From Rhodopirellula sp. SM50 (GTDB lineage: Bacteria > Planctomycetota > Planctomycetia > Pirellulales > Pirellulaceae), in NCBI RefSeq assembly GCF_002289565.1, contig NZ_NTFY01000061.1, positions 124,001-188,000 of the forward strand: DNA of 64,000 nucleotides. The letters run 5' to 3'. The position numbers and the translations under genes were made by a program. Positions 9,908 through 18,387 of the stretch are shown here, piece by piece. Within the stretch, counting starts at the first letter, position 1, and every line of letters starts with the position of its first letter. The notes under the pieces were generated by a model. That model ran no database searches. It saw nothing but the letters and a program-made list of their open reading frames with translations, and had not been told where the DNA came from.

Positions 9908-12225
9908 CACGATTCACCCTGGAACCGCTGTATGGATCGCTCTGGGTTGCACTGGCGGCAATGATCGCCATCGCCGCAGTGATCACGCTGGTCACACCGC
10001 CGACCGACGACCCCAGAAAGCGAAAGTGGTTGATCTTGCTGCGGTCCTTGGCCGCGATCGTGCTGTTGATCGCCGCGATGCGCCCGACGGTGGTACGAAC
10101 CGACAATCGCCCCGCCGCGGCGACGCTGGTCGTTGCGGTCGATACCTCACGCAGTATGTCGCTGCCCGACGGTGACGGGGCGGATCGATGGACCAGCCAG
10201 CAAACGGCACTGAGACGCTTGTTGTCGGAAGTCGGCACGCTGGATGAAATGTTGGAAGTGCAACTGCTCCGTTATGATTCCCGATCCGAATCGCTCGCCC
10301 AGGCCAGACAACGCGATGCGATCGCGCGACTGGCCGATGCCATGGACTCGATGCAACCGGCCGGCGATGAAACGAACCTGGGGTTGGCGATGCAGGGCGC
10401 CATCGATGCAGCCGCCGGCAAACCGATGGCGGGCGTCGTTTTGTTCGGTGACGGAACGCAAACAGCGGTCGCGGATTCCGAAAGTCAGACGGCGGACCAA
10501 AGTACCGCCGCCCGGCGCGGCGCCGAAGTGCTCGATGCGTTGGCGGTTCCGCTGTGGACCGTCCCGATCGGGCCGCCCAGCACCGATGCGTCGGCTCGTG
10601 ACGTGGCACTGTCCAATCTGCCGGACAGTTTTCAATTGTTTGCCGGAAATCAATTCGATGTCTCCGTGACGGTCGAGGCCAGTGGTTTGGCGAATCGACA
10701 AATCCCCGTGACCGTGTCCTGGATCGATGCCGAAGGAACCAAGACCGAAGCGCGGTCACGTCAGATCGATCCCCGCGGCGCTCGTGAATCCGTCGCGCTG
10801 ACCATCCCGATGACGGCTCCCGCGCCGGGGCTGTATCGCTTGCAAGTGGAAGCGGCGCCGCAAGACGGCGAATGGGTGACCAGCAACAACGCTCAAACGG
10901 CGTTTGTCGATGTCCGCGAAGGCGGCGGTCGTATTCTGATTTTAGAAGGCCCAGGGCGGCCGGAGCAAACGTTCTTGCGCCGGTCCCTGCGACGTTTCCC
11001 CGATCTGGAACTGGACTACGCGCCGATTCGCGGTGACCGAACCTGGCCGGTTTCGCTGGACGCCGTCTTGAAACCGGGACGCTACGACATTTTTATCATC
11101 GGCGATCTAGACTCCAGTGCCTTGGGCGATGCACAGCTGAAACAACTTGCCGAGCGGGTCAGCCAGGGCGCCGGCCTGATCACGCTCGGCGGACTGCAGA
11201 CCTATGGCACCGGCGGCTACGCAGACGGAGTCTTGGCCGACGTGCTGCCGATCAAAATGGATCCGTCGCGACGTCGCCAACCGACACGCGGTGTGATGAG
11301 CGCGGCAGAGCGGGCGGCGCGATCCACGGCGCAAATCCCCGGACCGATCAAAATCGAAGTCGCCCGGCGCCACCCCATCGTTGATCTGGGCGGACGAGAT
11401 CCCGCGTCGGTTTGGCAGTCGCTGCCCGAACTGTCGGGCGCCAACCGACTGGTCGGCGCGAAGGCCGCCGCCGGGGTGCAAACGTTGCTGGCGACCGACA
11501 AGCAACAGCCGCTGTTGGTGATCGGCGGTTACGGCAAGGGCCGCGTGGCGTCCTTGGCGATCGATGAAACCTATCGTTGGTGGCGGGCAGGCAAAGCGGA
11601 AGCCCATCAACGGTTCTGGCGCCAGCTGATGTTGTGGCTGATGTCGCGCGAAGAATCCGGCGGCGATCGCTTGATCGCGGAACTGGACCTGCGGCGATTC
11701 GAATCCGACCGCGGACCGGAGTTTCGTGCCAGGTTGATGCGTGTCGGTGAGACCGCGACCGACGTGACACTTTCCGCGACGGTGGTCGACGATCAAGGCA
11801 ACGAAACGTCACTGGATGTGACCGCAACGGCCAGCGGCGAACCGAGGATCAGCGGAACGATTCCCAAATTGGAACCGGGCTTTTACAAGCTTGTTGTTCG
11901 GGCCAGTGACGAATCAATCGAGCCCGATGAAGTCGCCTTTCAAGTGACCGCAACCAGTCGCGAACTGGCGCGACCGATGGCCGATCCGGTGTACATGAAA
12001 CAATTGGCCGACCTGACCTCCGACCACGGCGGTGCCTCGTTCGATCCGCAACAGATCGATGCGTTGATCGATGCGATCGCCCAAAAACGCCGCAGTGCCG
12101 AAACGCCGGTGATCGAAAAGAATCGCTTGGGCGATGGGCCCGCAAGCGGCTGGCTGGTGTTCACCCTGTTCGCCGGGATGTTGTCGGCGGAGTGGTTTCT
12201 GCGACGGCGTTGGGGAATGGTCTAG
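9904..12225 (+). CDS. vWA-domain membrane protein with glutamine-amidotransferase-like region
   Basis: A 773-residue protein with two N-terminal helices (WVALAAMIAIAAVITLV and WLILLRSLAAIVLLIAAM), then a vWA domain with an intact MIDAS (VAVDTSRSMS, the Thr in DETNLG, and the Asp in VLFGDGTQ), so it probably binds a divalent metal and a protein partner. Around residues 400-440 a class-I glutamine-amidotransferase-like fold is suggested by YDIFIIGDLDSSALG and LITLGGLQTYGTGGY, the standard architecture of this planctomycete family. A C-terminal helix (WLVFTLFAGMLSAEWFL) ends in a basic anchor. It starts by ATGA overlap with the BatA-like gene and is the last gene of this operon. The degenerate BatA-like partner plus this intact one suggests a heteromeric envelope complex; its function is unknown. 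Confidence 0.87.
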   Translation: MTRFTLEPLYGSLWVALAAMIAIAAVITLVTPPTDDPRKRKWLILLRSLAAIVLLIAAMRPTVVRTDNRPAAATLVVAVDTSRSMSLPDGDGADRWTSQQTALRRLLSEVGTLDEMLEVQLLRYDSRSESLAQARQRDAIARLADAMDSMQPAGDETNLGLAMQGAIDAAAGKPMAGVVLFGDGTQTAVADSESQTADQSTAARRGAEVLDALAVPLWTVPIGPPSTDASARDVALSNLPDSFQLFAGNQFDVSVTVEASGLANRQIPVTVSWIDAEGTKTEARSRQIDPRGARESVALTIPMTAPAPGLYRLQVEAAPQDGEWVTSNNAQTAFVDVREGGGRILILEGPGRPEQTFLRRSLRRFPDLELDYAPIRGDRTWPVSLDAVLKPGRYDIFIIGDLDSSALGDAQLKQLAERVSQGAGLITLGGLQTYGTGGYADGVLADVLPIKMDPSRRRQPTRGVMSAAERAARSTAQIPGPIKIEVARRHPIVDLGGRDPASVWQSLPELSGANRLVGAKAAAGVQTLLATDKQQPLLVIGGYGKGRVASLAIDETYRWWRAGKAEAHQRFWRQLMLWLMSREESGGDRLIAELDLRRFESDRGPEFRARLMRVGETATDVTLSATVVDDQGNETSLDVTATASGEPRISGTIPKLEPGFYKLVVRASDESIEPDEVAFQVTATSRELARPMADPVYMKQLADLTSDHGGASFDPQQIDALIDAIAQKRRSAETPVIEKNRLGDGPASGWLVFTLFAGMLSAEWFLRRRWGMV

Positions 12226-12255
12226 TGCTCTGGCTACTTTTAGATTTGGGGTGCC

Positions 12256-12333
12256 GCGGAAAAGGGGTCAGGTACCAAAAATGCGAAGCACCCGACGGGC
12301 CATTTGGTTTTTGGTACCTGACCCCTTTTCCGC
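12256..12333. repeat. Long perfect inverted repeat (GGGGTCAGGTACC element)
   Basis: Two 26-base arms, 12256-12281 and 12308-12333, are perfect inverted repeats around a 26-base spacer; the arm core is AAAAGGGGTCAGGTACC. RNA from either strand would form a very stable hairpin. It sits between convergent genes, 30 bp after the vWA gene stop, so a bidirectional terminator role is plausible. A single degenerate arm occurs again at 20368-20387, marking it as a dispersed family. Confidence 0.85.
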
Positions 12334-12339
12334 TCGAAC

Positions 12340-12365
12340 AACGCAAGCTGGAAGCTTACGCCACT
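12340..12365. repeat. Dispersed 26-bp repeat (core CAAGCTGGAAGCTTACG)
   Basis: An identical 26-base sequence is present at 21573-21598. Its end at 12365 coincides with the last base of the stop codon of the minus-strand gene at 12365-13102, so read on that strand the element starts directly at the stop. The core contains the palindrome AAGCTT. Confidence 0.8.
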
Positions 12366-13102
12366 CACAGTCGCTTCGTCGCGACCATCCGTTTACCGGT
12401 GCCACGGAATTGAATTCGGATCGGTGCGGTCAGGTTGTAGTGGTCCGGGCCAAGTAACGTGGCCACGGTCGCGTTGATCACCGGGTTGATGGTGCTGGAA
12501 TTGAAATCCCAATTGTCGTCGCCGGCACCGATCTCGGCTTCCACGCGGCGTTCAGCCGAGGTCACCACGAAGACGGTGTTGCGTTTCAAGGCAAAGCTGA
12601 CGGTGCCGTGAATGTAGGCGGCGTCACCGGCCGAAATGCTGCCCGGCGTGATGCCGTAGTCCCCCCAACCGTACAGGTTGGTTGAGATGAACCGATCCCT
12701 GTTTCGCACGGTTCCCCGAGCAATCAGGTGCCCCAGTTGGTGCCGGCCCGACGGCAATCGATCGATCGCGCCGATGGCTGACAAGATGGCATCGGCACCG
12801 CGTTCGACCACTTGGGGCATGTAACGGGTGTCCCCCATCATCACGCCGTTGTCCAAGAAATGGTTGACCAACGGGAAATCGAGCGCCGTGATGTTCTCGC
12901 CGTAGCCGCTGTTCATCACCGCCGCCTGCGTCATTTCGATCACCACGTTGCCAAAGTCCGGAACGTGGTCGTGGTCGTAACCCGATTGATAAGGGCTGAC
13001 GGGTTGGCCGTATTCGGCAAAGTGATTGATTTCGGCGTACTGCAAATCTGAAAAGTTGGTGCAGCGCCACACTTGGCTTGCACCGTCATAAGACCAGCTC
13101 AC
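12365..13102 (-). CDS. Hypothetical protein, possibly 5'-truncated
   Basis: A 245-residue protein I do not recognise. It is Tyr/Asn/Gly-rich with beta character (NLYGWGDYGITPGSIS, GDAAYIHGTVSFAL) and has no signal peptide or membrane helix. The only start in reach is a GTG at 13102. The same frame stays open upstream to about 13228 with normal-looking composition (EFPDATKTGDHAGDRILNGE just before the GTG) but without ATG, GTG or TTG, so the gene may be the 3' remnant of a longer one or use an unusual start. Its stop abuts a dispersed repeat. It is flanked by repeats on both sides and shows no operon partner. Confidence 0.5.
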   Translation of the reverse strand: MSWSYDGASQVWRCTNFSDLQYAEINHFAEYGQPVSPYQSGYDHDHVPDFGNVVIEMTQAAVMNSGYGENITALDFPLVNHFLDNGVMMGDTRYMPQVVERGADAILSAIGAIDRLPSGRHQLGHLIARGTVRNRDRFISTNLYGWGDYGITPGSISAGDAAYIHGTVSFALKRNTVFVVTSAERRVEAEIGAGDDNWDFNSSTINPVINATVATLLGPDHYNLTAPIRIQFRGTGKRMVATKRL

Positions 13103-13298
13103 GTTGAATTCCCCGTTTAGAATGCGATCGCCTGCGTGATCTCCTGTTTTCGTTGCGTCAGGGAATTCGTTGCTGATTCTTTTTGATTTTGTCGCAATCT
13201 GTTCCGTGTCTGGCTTGATGCGGCCTGCTCTCCGTCATGCCGATTCCCGTAGATGGGGGCAAGACGATGGGTACCAACTAGAGCTTCACAGTTCGCAT

Positions 13299-13341
13299 TC
13301 TCCTTGTCTCCCTGTCTCCTTGTCTCCTTGTCTCTCCCTCC
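13299..13341. repeat. 8-bp tandem repeat (GTCTCCTT) abutting a stop codon
   Basis: About four copies of an 8-base unit, GTCTCCTT with one CCCT variant, lie at 13299-13341. On the minus strand (AAGGAGAC units) the tract begins directly after the TGA (13344-13342) of the BRCT-like/MerR/TPR gene. Confidence 0.8.
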
Positions 13342-14895
13342 TCAAACCCCCAGCCGCTCTTTCGCTTCGGCCGCCCAAGGGCTGTCGGGGGCGAGTTGCA
13401 GGATGCGTTGCCAATGCTGGAGGGCTTGCAGGTCATCGCCGATGCGATCGAGTGTTTTGGCGAGCGTGTAATGGACGTCGGCGTAGTCGTCGTGCATCGA
13501 CAGGGCACCACGTAGCGCGGCGACGGCCAGTTCGAATTGCCCGAGTTCGGCCAGCACGGCGCCCAAGCTGGCGCGGGCTTCGACGAATTCCGGATCAATT
13601 TCAATCGCGCTGTAGTAGCGTTCGCGGGCCGCGATCAAAAAGTTCATGCGATAAAGCAGCTCGCCGATCTGGAAACTGACATCGGCACGTGCTCCGTCGC
13701 GGGCCAGAATGGTGTGGTACAGATCGATCGCGGTTTCCAGATCGTCCTCGTCTTCGGCTTGATAAGCAGCCAGCAGGATCGGATCGTGCTCGGCGGTACT
13801 GACCGCGCGCAGCATCGGCGGTTGGTCGGGCGGTTCAAACGCGAACACTTCCGGCGTCGATGCCCCGTCGCTTTCCAACGCATCAAAATCGAACCGCATC
13901 TGTCCGCCAGGCTCGACCAGGCCATCGCCTTGTCGCAACAGCACGTGCTTTCCCTCGACCAAGATGGAGAGCTGATCGAGGGGTCGGCGGATGTTAGGGA
14001 GCACTTGAACCAGGTCCACCAGTCGACGTTCGATCGCCGCGGGGCTGGCACCGGCGGAGATCCATCCGGCCAGACGCTTCGCGGTCGCCACCTCCGCGTA
14101 GTCGAAGTAGGGCAGCTTGTGCAACGTCGTCACCGGAGTGATCAGCCCCCTGCGGTGCCACCGCCGGATCACGCGCACCGAAACCCCCAATAAGTCCGCC
14201 AGCATGACCGGTGTGTAATAACGCTGGGCGGAGCGTCCGACATCGAACAGTCCCAGTCGCTGCCAGAGTTCGGTTTCATGGATGATTTCAAGCTCACCGC
14301 GGCCGGCGGCATCGATCACGCCGGGCGGCAATAACTCGTCTTGTGAAAGCGGCGGTTGGTCGGCACCGATGACGACCAGGTCAAGCATCATGCGGTCGGC
14401 GGGCGGGTCCGACGGATCGTCGCGTTTTTTTCCGCTCTGAGAAGCGGAGGAACGCCGGGGCAGATCGACGACCACCGCTTGGAACGACTGCAACACGTTG
14501 GCAGCTTCACGTCGACTCATGCTGCCGAATCGGCCGACCAAGGCAACGCGTTTGTCGGCGAAACTTGCCGGATCGGCGTCGCCAGATTTGTTCGGGGACG
14601 GCTCGCCGTCGAGCAACTCCGTGTCCGATTCCCCGTCTTCGCCGTCGCCCACCGGGGGTTCCGTCGGGATGGGAGCCTGCGTCGCGATGGGTGGCTGCGT
14701 TTCGGTATCCGCAGCCCTCGTCATGGAGGACGCCGCCGCATCGTGCGGCTGGTCAGCGTCTTGCGACTGGTCCGCGTCTTGCGGCTGGTCAGCGCGGGGC
14801 GGTTCGGCGCCATCCCCGCCGTCGCGTGGGTCGTCGCCCGGGAACGAGAGGATGCGAAGGGGGGCCGGATCGTTTGTGTCGGTCGGCTCGGGCAA
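13342..14895 (-). CDS. BRCT-like / MerR-type HTH / TPR fusion protein
   Basis: A 517-residue cytosolic protein with an unusual order. Residues 1-105 are low complexity with an Asp/Gln repeat (DQPQDADQSQDADQPHD). Residues about 110-200 look like a BRCT domain (DKRVALVGRFGSMSRREAAN then LDLVVIGADQPPL). Residues about 225-300 are a MerR-type winged helix (YYTPVMLADLLGVSVRVIRR, then LPYFDYAEVATAKRLAGWIS). From about residue 380 there are three to four TPR motifs (ADVSFQIGELLYRMNFLIAA, EARASLGAVLAELGQFELA). This suggests a DNA-binding scaffold rather than a classical metal-responsive MerR. The start is TTG with no good ribosome site; an in-frame TGA lies about 48 bp upstream and the next ATG is at 14724, so the start is uncertain. 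It is divergent from the ABC ATPase gene. Confidence 0.82.
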   Translation of the reverse strand: MPEPTDTNDPAPLRILSFPGDDPRDGGDGAEPPRADQPQDADQSQDADQPHDAAASSMTRAADTETQPPIATQAPIPTEPPVGDGEDGESDTELLDGEPSPNKSGDADPASFADKRVALVGRFGSMSRREAANVLQSFQAVVVDLPRRSSASQSGKKRDDPSDPPADRMMLDLVVIGADQPPLSQDELLPPGVIDAAGRGELEIIHETELWQRLGLFDVGRSAQRYYTPVMLADLLGVSVRVIRRWHRRGLITPVTTLHKLPYFDYAEVATAKRLAGWISAGASPAAIERRLVDLVQVLPNIRRPLDQLSILVEGKHVLLRQGDGLVEPGGQMRFDFDALESDGASTPEVFAFEPPDQPPMLRAVSTAEHDPILLAAYQAEDEDDLETAIDLYHTILARDGARADVSFQIGELLYRMNFLIAARERYYSAIEIDPEFVEARASLGAVLAELGQFELAVAALRGALSMHDDYADVHYTLAKTLDRIGDDLQALQHWQRILQLAPDSPWAAEAKERLGV

Positions 14896-15057
14896 TGGAA
14901 CAGATCGTCGGGGGGTTTCAAGGTGTCATGGACCGAGATCGGAAGGTCCGCAGCATGGATTATCGCAGAACGGGCCGCTGGGAGTAGTCGAGTCGGCGGA
15001 TTCTCGGTAACAATGCACCGAAACGAGAGTCGCTGCGTGTCGTGCTTGTCGACTCTC

Positions 15058-15095
15058 TAACCTGACTCGGGCGATCCCGGGCGGCGGTCAGGTTA
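15058..15095. promoter_or_regulatory. Inverted repeat between divergent genes
   Basis: Nine-base perfect arms TAACCTGAC (15058-15066) and GTCAGGTTA (15087-15095) surround a GC-rich centre and are followed by CCTTTTCTTC. The site is 44 bp before the ATG of the ABC ATPase gene. It could be an operator, possibly for the divergently encoded MerR-type protein, or a weak terminator. The sequence alone does not decide. Confidence 0.4.
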
Positions 15096-15138
15096 CCTTT
15101 TCTTCACTCATTGCCCGTTTCGGTGGTTGCGGACGTCC

Positions 15139-15867
<729 letters not shown>

Positions 15868-15873
15868 CCGAGC

Positions 15874-18045
15874 GTGTCAAACGACCCCCAAACTCGCAGC
15901 GCGACGACGCCACACCGCCCACGCCGGCAGAAGCACCAACCCGGCAATCGGCTCGTCCGGATGTGCCAGAAAGAACTGCGTGAAACGATGCGTGACCGGC
16001 GGACGATCATCACGCTGGTCATGATGCCACTGCTGGTCTATCCGTTATTGAGCATGGCGCTGAATCGTTTTTTGGTTTCGTCCACGGCGGGAACGTCCGA
16101 GCAGACGCCGTACACGATCGGCGTCGAAACCGACGACGAAGGTTCGCTGTTGCTGGCGTGGCTGGAAGATCCGATGAGCCAGCCGCCCGCGGCGATCTTG
16201 AAAGCCAGCAAGGGGAACCTCGCCACGTTTCGTGTGGTCAACACCACGTCCGTCGGACTCCATCCCAAGCAGGCGCTCCAAGAGAAAAAAATTGATTTGG
16301 CGGCCCGTATCGAACTGGGAAATCCGCCGCGATTGCGATTGACGGCGTTCAACGGTGATCCGGCCAGCCAGGGGGCGCAACGCATCTTGACCGAGCGGTT
16401 GCATTGGTTGCGATTGGCGCGTGCCGAAGCGCTTGCCGCGTCACAGTTGACTGACTACACGCCGCCGACGGACGTGTCTGTTGAGAACATCGGGGTCGCC
16501 GAAAAGCCGTCGATGTTGGGCACGATCGTGCCGCTGGTGTTGGTGCTGATGACGATCACCGGTGCAGTCTACCCGGCGATCGATTTGACGGCCGGCGAGC
16601 GGGAACGGGGGACGATGGAATCGCTGATGGCATCGCCGGTGCCGCGCTCGTACATCTTGTTCTCAAAATACGTGGCCGTCGTCGTCGTGGCCTTGCTCAC
16701 CGCGATGGCGAACTTGCTGGCCATGTTCACGACGCTATGGGCCGGCCGTTTGCTGCCGCTGTTGACCGGCGGTGAAGACGCGTTTCCGTGGCTGGCTGTG
16801 CTGCAAATCTTGGGCTTGCTGGTGCTTTTCAGTGGCTTCTTTGCGGCCGTGCTGCTGTCGTTGACCAGTTTCGCTCGCTCCTTCAAAGAAGCCCAAGCGT
16901 ACTTGATTCCCGTGATGCTGCTGTCGTTGACTCCGGGGATGCTGTCCTTGATGCCCGGCGTGACCTTGAACGGTCCGCTGGCGATTGCCCCGTTGATCAA
17001 CATCGTGTTACTGGCACGCGAGGTGTTGCAAGGCACGGCGCAAGCCGCCCCGGCGGTGATCACGGTCCTCAGCACCGTCGGTTATGCCGCGGCCGCGATC
17101 GCCATCGCGTCGAAGCTGTTCGGCAGCGACGCGGTCAGTCGGACCAGCGGGCAATCCTTCGGCGCGATGTTGAAACGACCGACGCGGTCGACGCCGACGC
17201 CGTCACCCCAAGCGGCCGCGTTGACGTTGGCGTTGTTGGTCCCCATTTATTATCTGGTCAGCAATGTCCTGATGCGAATCGTCCCCGAATTGTCGATCAC
17301 CTGGGTGTTGTTGCTCAACGCGATCGCGCTGGTGTTGACGTTCGGCCTGATCCCGCTCGCCGCGGTCGTGCTGGCACGCTGCAATTTCTCGACCAGTTAT
17401 CAACTGGCGACCCCCTCTCCGCTGACGCTGTTCGGCGTGTTGCTGGTCGGGCTGGGGGCTTGGGGGTTTGCACACGAGTCGTTTGTGCTTGCCAAACAGA
17501 TGGGCATCGGCGGACTGGACGTCGATCGGATCGAAAAGACGCGACAAACCGTCGAGGCACTCAAAGTCGCTCCGGCGTGGTTGCTGGTGGGGACGTTGGC
17601 GCTGGCACCCGCGGTGATCGAAGAATTGTGCTTTCGCGGTTTTCTGTTCACCGCACTGCGCAAGGTCTTGTCGCCGACTCGGGTGATCGTGACCACGGCC
17701 GTCATTTTTGGACTGTTCCACGTCGTGACCGGCAACATGTTGCTGATCGAGCGATTTCTGCCAACGACGCTACTGGGGCTGATCCTCGGCTGGATCGCCT
17801 ATCGTACCCAAAGTGTTTGGCCCGGCGTCCTGATGCACTTCACCCACAACGCCCTGCTGAATCTGGCCACGAAGTATCAGGACAAGATCGCATTTCTCGG
17901 CGAAGGATTCGAGAACCAAATGCACCTGCCGGCATCCTGGCTGATCGTTTTATCGACCACGACGTTGACGGGATTGGCGGTCGTTTGGTTTTCGACTCGC
18001 AAGCCGTCGGTCGCCAATTCGAATTTGGCAACCACCCCCGCCTGA
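15874..18045 (+). CDS. ABC permease (NatB-like) fused to CPBP intramembrane protease
   Basis: A 723-residue polytopic protein. Residues about 25-430 are an ABC-2/NatB-like permease: a first helix at MMPLLVYPLLSMAL, a large extracytoplasmic domain, then a helical bundle with the GERERGTMESLMASPV loop. After more helices, residues about 575-670 form a CPBP (CAAX protease and bacteriocin-processing) domain with all three motifs: EELCFRG, FGLFHVVTG and HFTHNALLN. CPBP enzymes are membrane glutamic-type proteases, so transport and proteolysis may be joined, for example processing of an exported peptide or clearance of a signal. GTG start, 6 bp after the ATPase gene. This fused family is known in planctomycetes; its substrate is not. 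Confidence 0.9.
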   Translation: MSNDPQTRSATTPHRPRRQKHQPGNRLVRMCQKELRETMRDRRTIITLVMMPLLVYPLLSMALNRFLVSSTAGTSEQTPYTIGVETDDEGSLLLAWLEDPMSQPPAAILKASKGNLATFRVVNTTSVGLHPKQALQEKKIDLAARIELGNPPRLRLTAFNGDPASQGAQRILTERLHWLRLARAEALAASQLTDYTPPTDVSVENIGVAEKPSMLGTIVPLVLVLMTITGAVYPAIDLTAGERERGTMESLMASPVPRSYILFSKYVAVVVVALLTAMANLLAMFTTLWAGRLLPLLTGGEDAFPWLAVLQILGLLVLFSGFFAAVLLSLTSFARSFKEAQAYLIPVMLLSLTPGMLSLMPGVTLNGPLAIAPLINIVLLAREVLQGTAQAAPAVITVLSTVGYAAAAIAIASKLFGSDAVSRTSGQSFGAMLKRPTRSTPTPSPQAAALTLALLVPIYYLVSNVLMRIVPELSITWVLLLNAIALVLTFGLIPLAAVVLARCNFSTSYQLATPSPLTLFGVLLVGLGAWGFAHESFVLAKQMGIGGLDVDRIEKTRQTVEALKVAPAWLLVGTLALAPAVIEELCFRGFLFTALRKVLSPTRVIVTTAVIFGLFHVVTGNMLLIERFLPTTLLGLILGWIAYRTQSVWPGVLMHFTHNALLNLATKYQDKIAFLGEGFENQMHLPASWLIVLSTTTLTGLAVVWFSTRKPSVANSNLATTPA

Positions 18046-18387
18046 GGCGGATGCAGGGGGGGTGGACGAACGGAGGGCTGGTCAAAAAATGGGCTGGTCA
18101 AAAAATTTCAGAATCGGCTTTGGGCTTGTGGTCGATGGCTGAGGTTTGGTCCCCCCCATTTTTTGACCACTTCATTTTTTGACCAGTCCATTTTTTGACC
18201 AGTCCATTTTTTGACCAGTCCATTTTTTGACCAGTCCATTTTTTGACCAGTCCATTTCTTGACCCGCCCATTTCTTGACCCGCCCATTTTTTGACCCGCC
18301 CATTTTTTGACCAGATTCTTTTCCATCCGATATCGTGTAGGATGCCCAGATTAACGCCCGCACGGTTCGAATTCGATTGCACCACGA
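18046..18387. other. Intergenic region before dnaX
   Basis: A 342-bp gap almost wholly taken up by the 16-bp repeat array. The last 73 bases before the dnaX ATG (18315-18387) are unique sequence and must hold the ribosome-binding region and probably the dnaX promoter; TTCCAT...TAGGAT is visible but no convincing -35/-10 pair is claimed. No gene is seen. Confidence 0.7.
18078..18314. repeat. 16-bp tandem repeat array with head-to-head copies
   Basis: Ten consecutive 16-base units (YCCATTTYTTGACCMG type) occupy 18155-18314 with no spacers. Two units in the opposite orientation (CTGGTCAAAAAATGGG, 18078-18093, and a variant to 18109) precede them, with 45 bases between. The two groups can pair as a long hairpin ending in T-rich stretches. 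The array fills the gap between the permease-CPBP gene and dnaX. The same unit recurs at 47064-47155 and 60689-60720. Confidence 0.95.

Noticed and set aside
13170-13679. Plus-strand frame with an LPVSLSPCLS-type peptide
   Set aside because: This is a translation of the 8-bp repeat and the antisense of the MerR/TPR gene.
16788-18182. A 464-codon alternative frame inside the permease-CPBP gene
   Set aside because: Arg/Gly/Asp-rich shadow of a high-GC gene whose true frame has all catalytic motifs.
18155-18314. CRISPR-like appearance of the regular 16-bp units
   Set aside because: Units are contiguous with no unique spacers, the unit is too short, and no cas gene is present.
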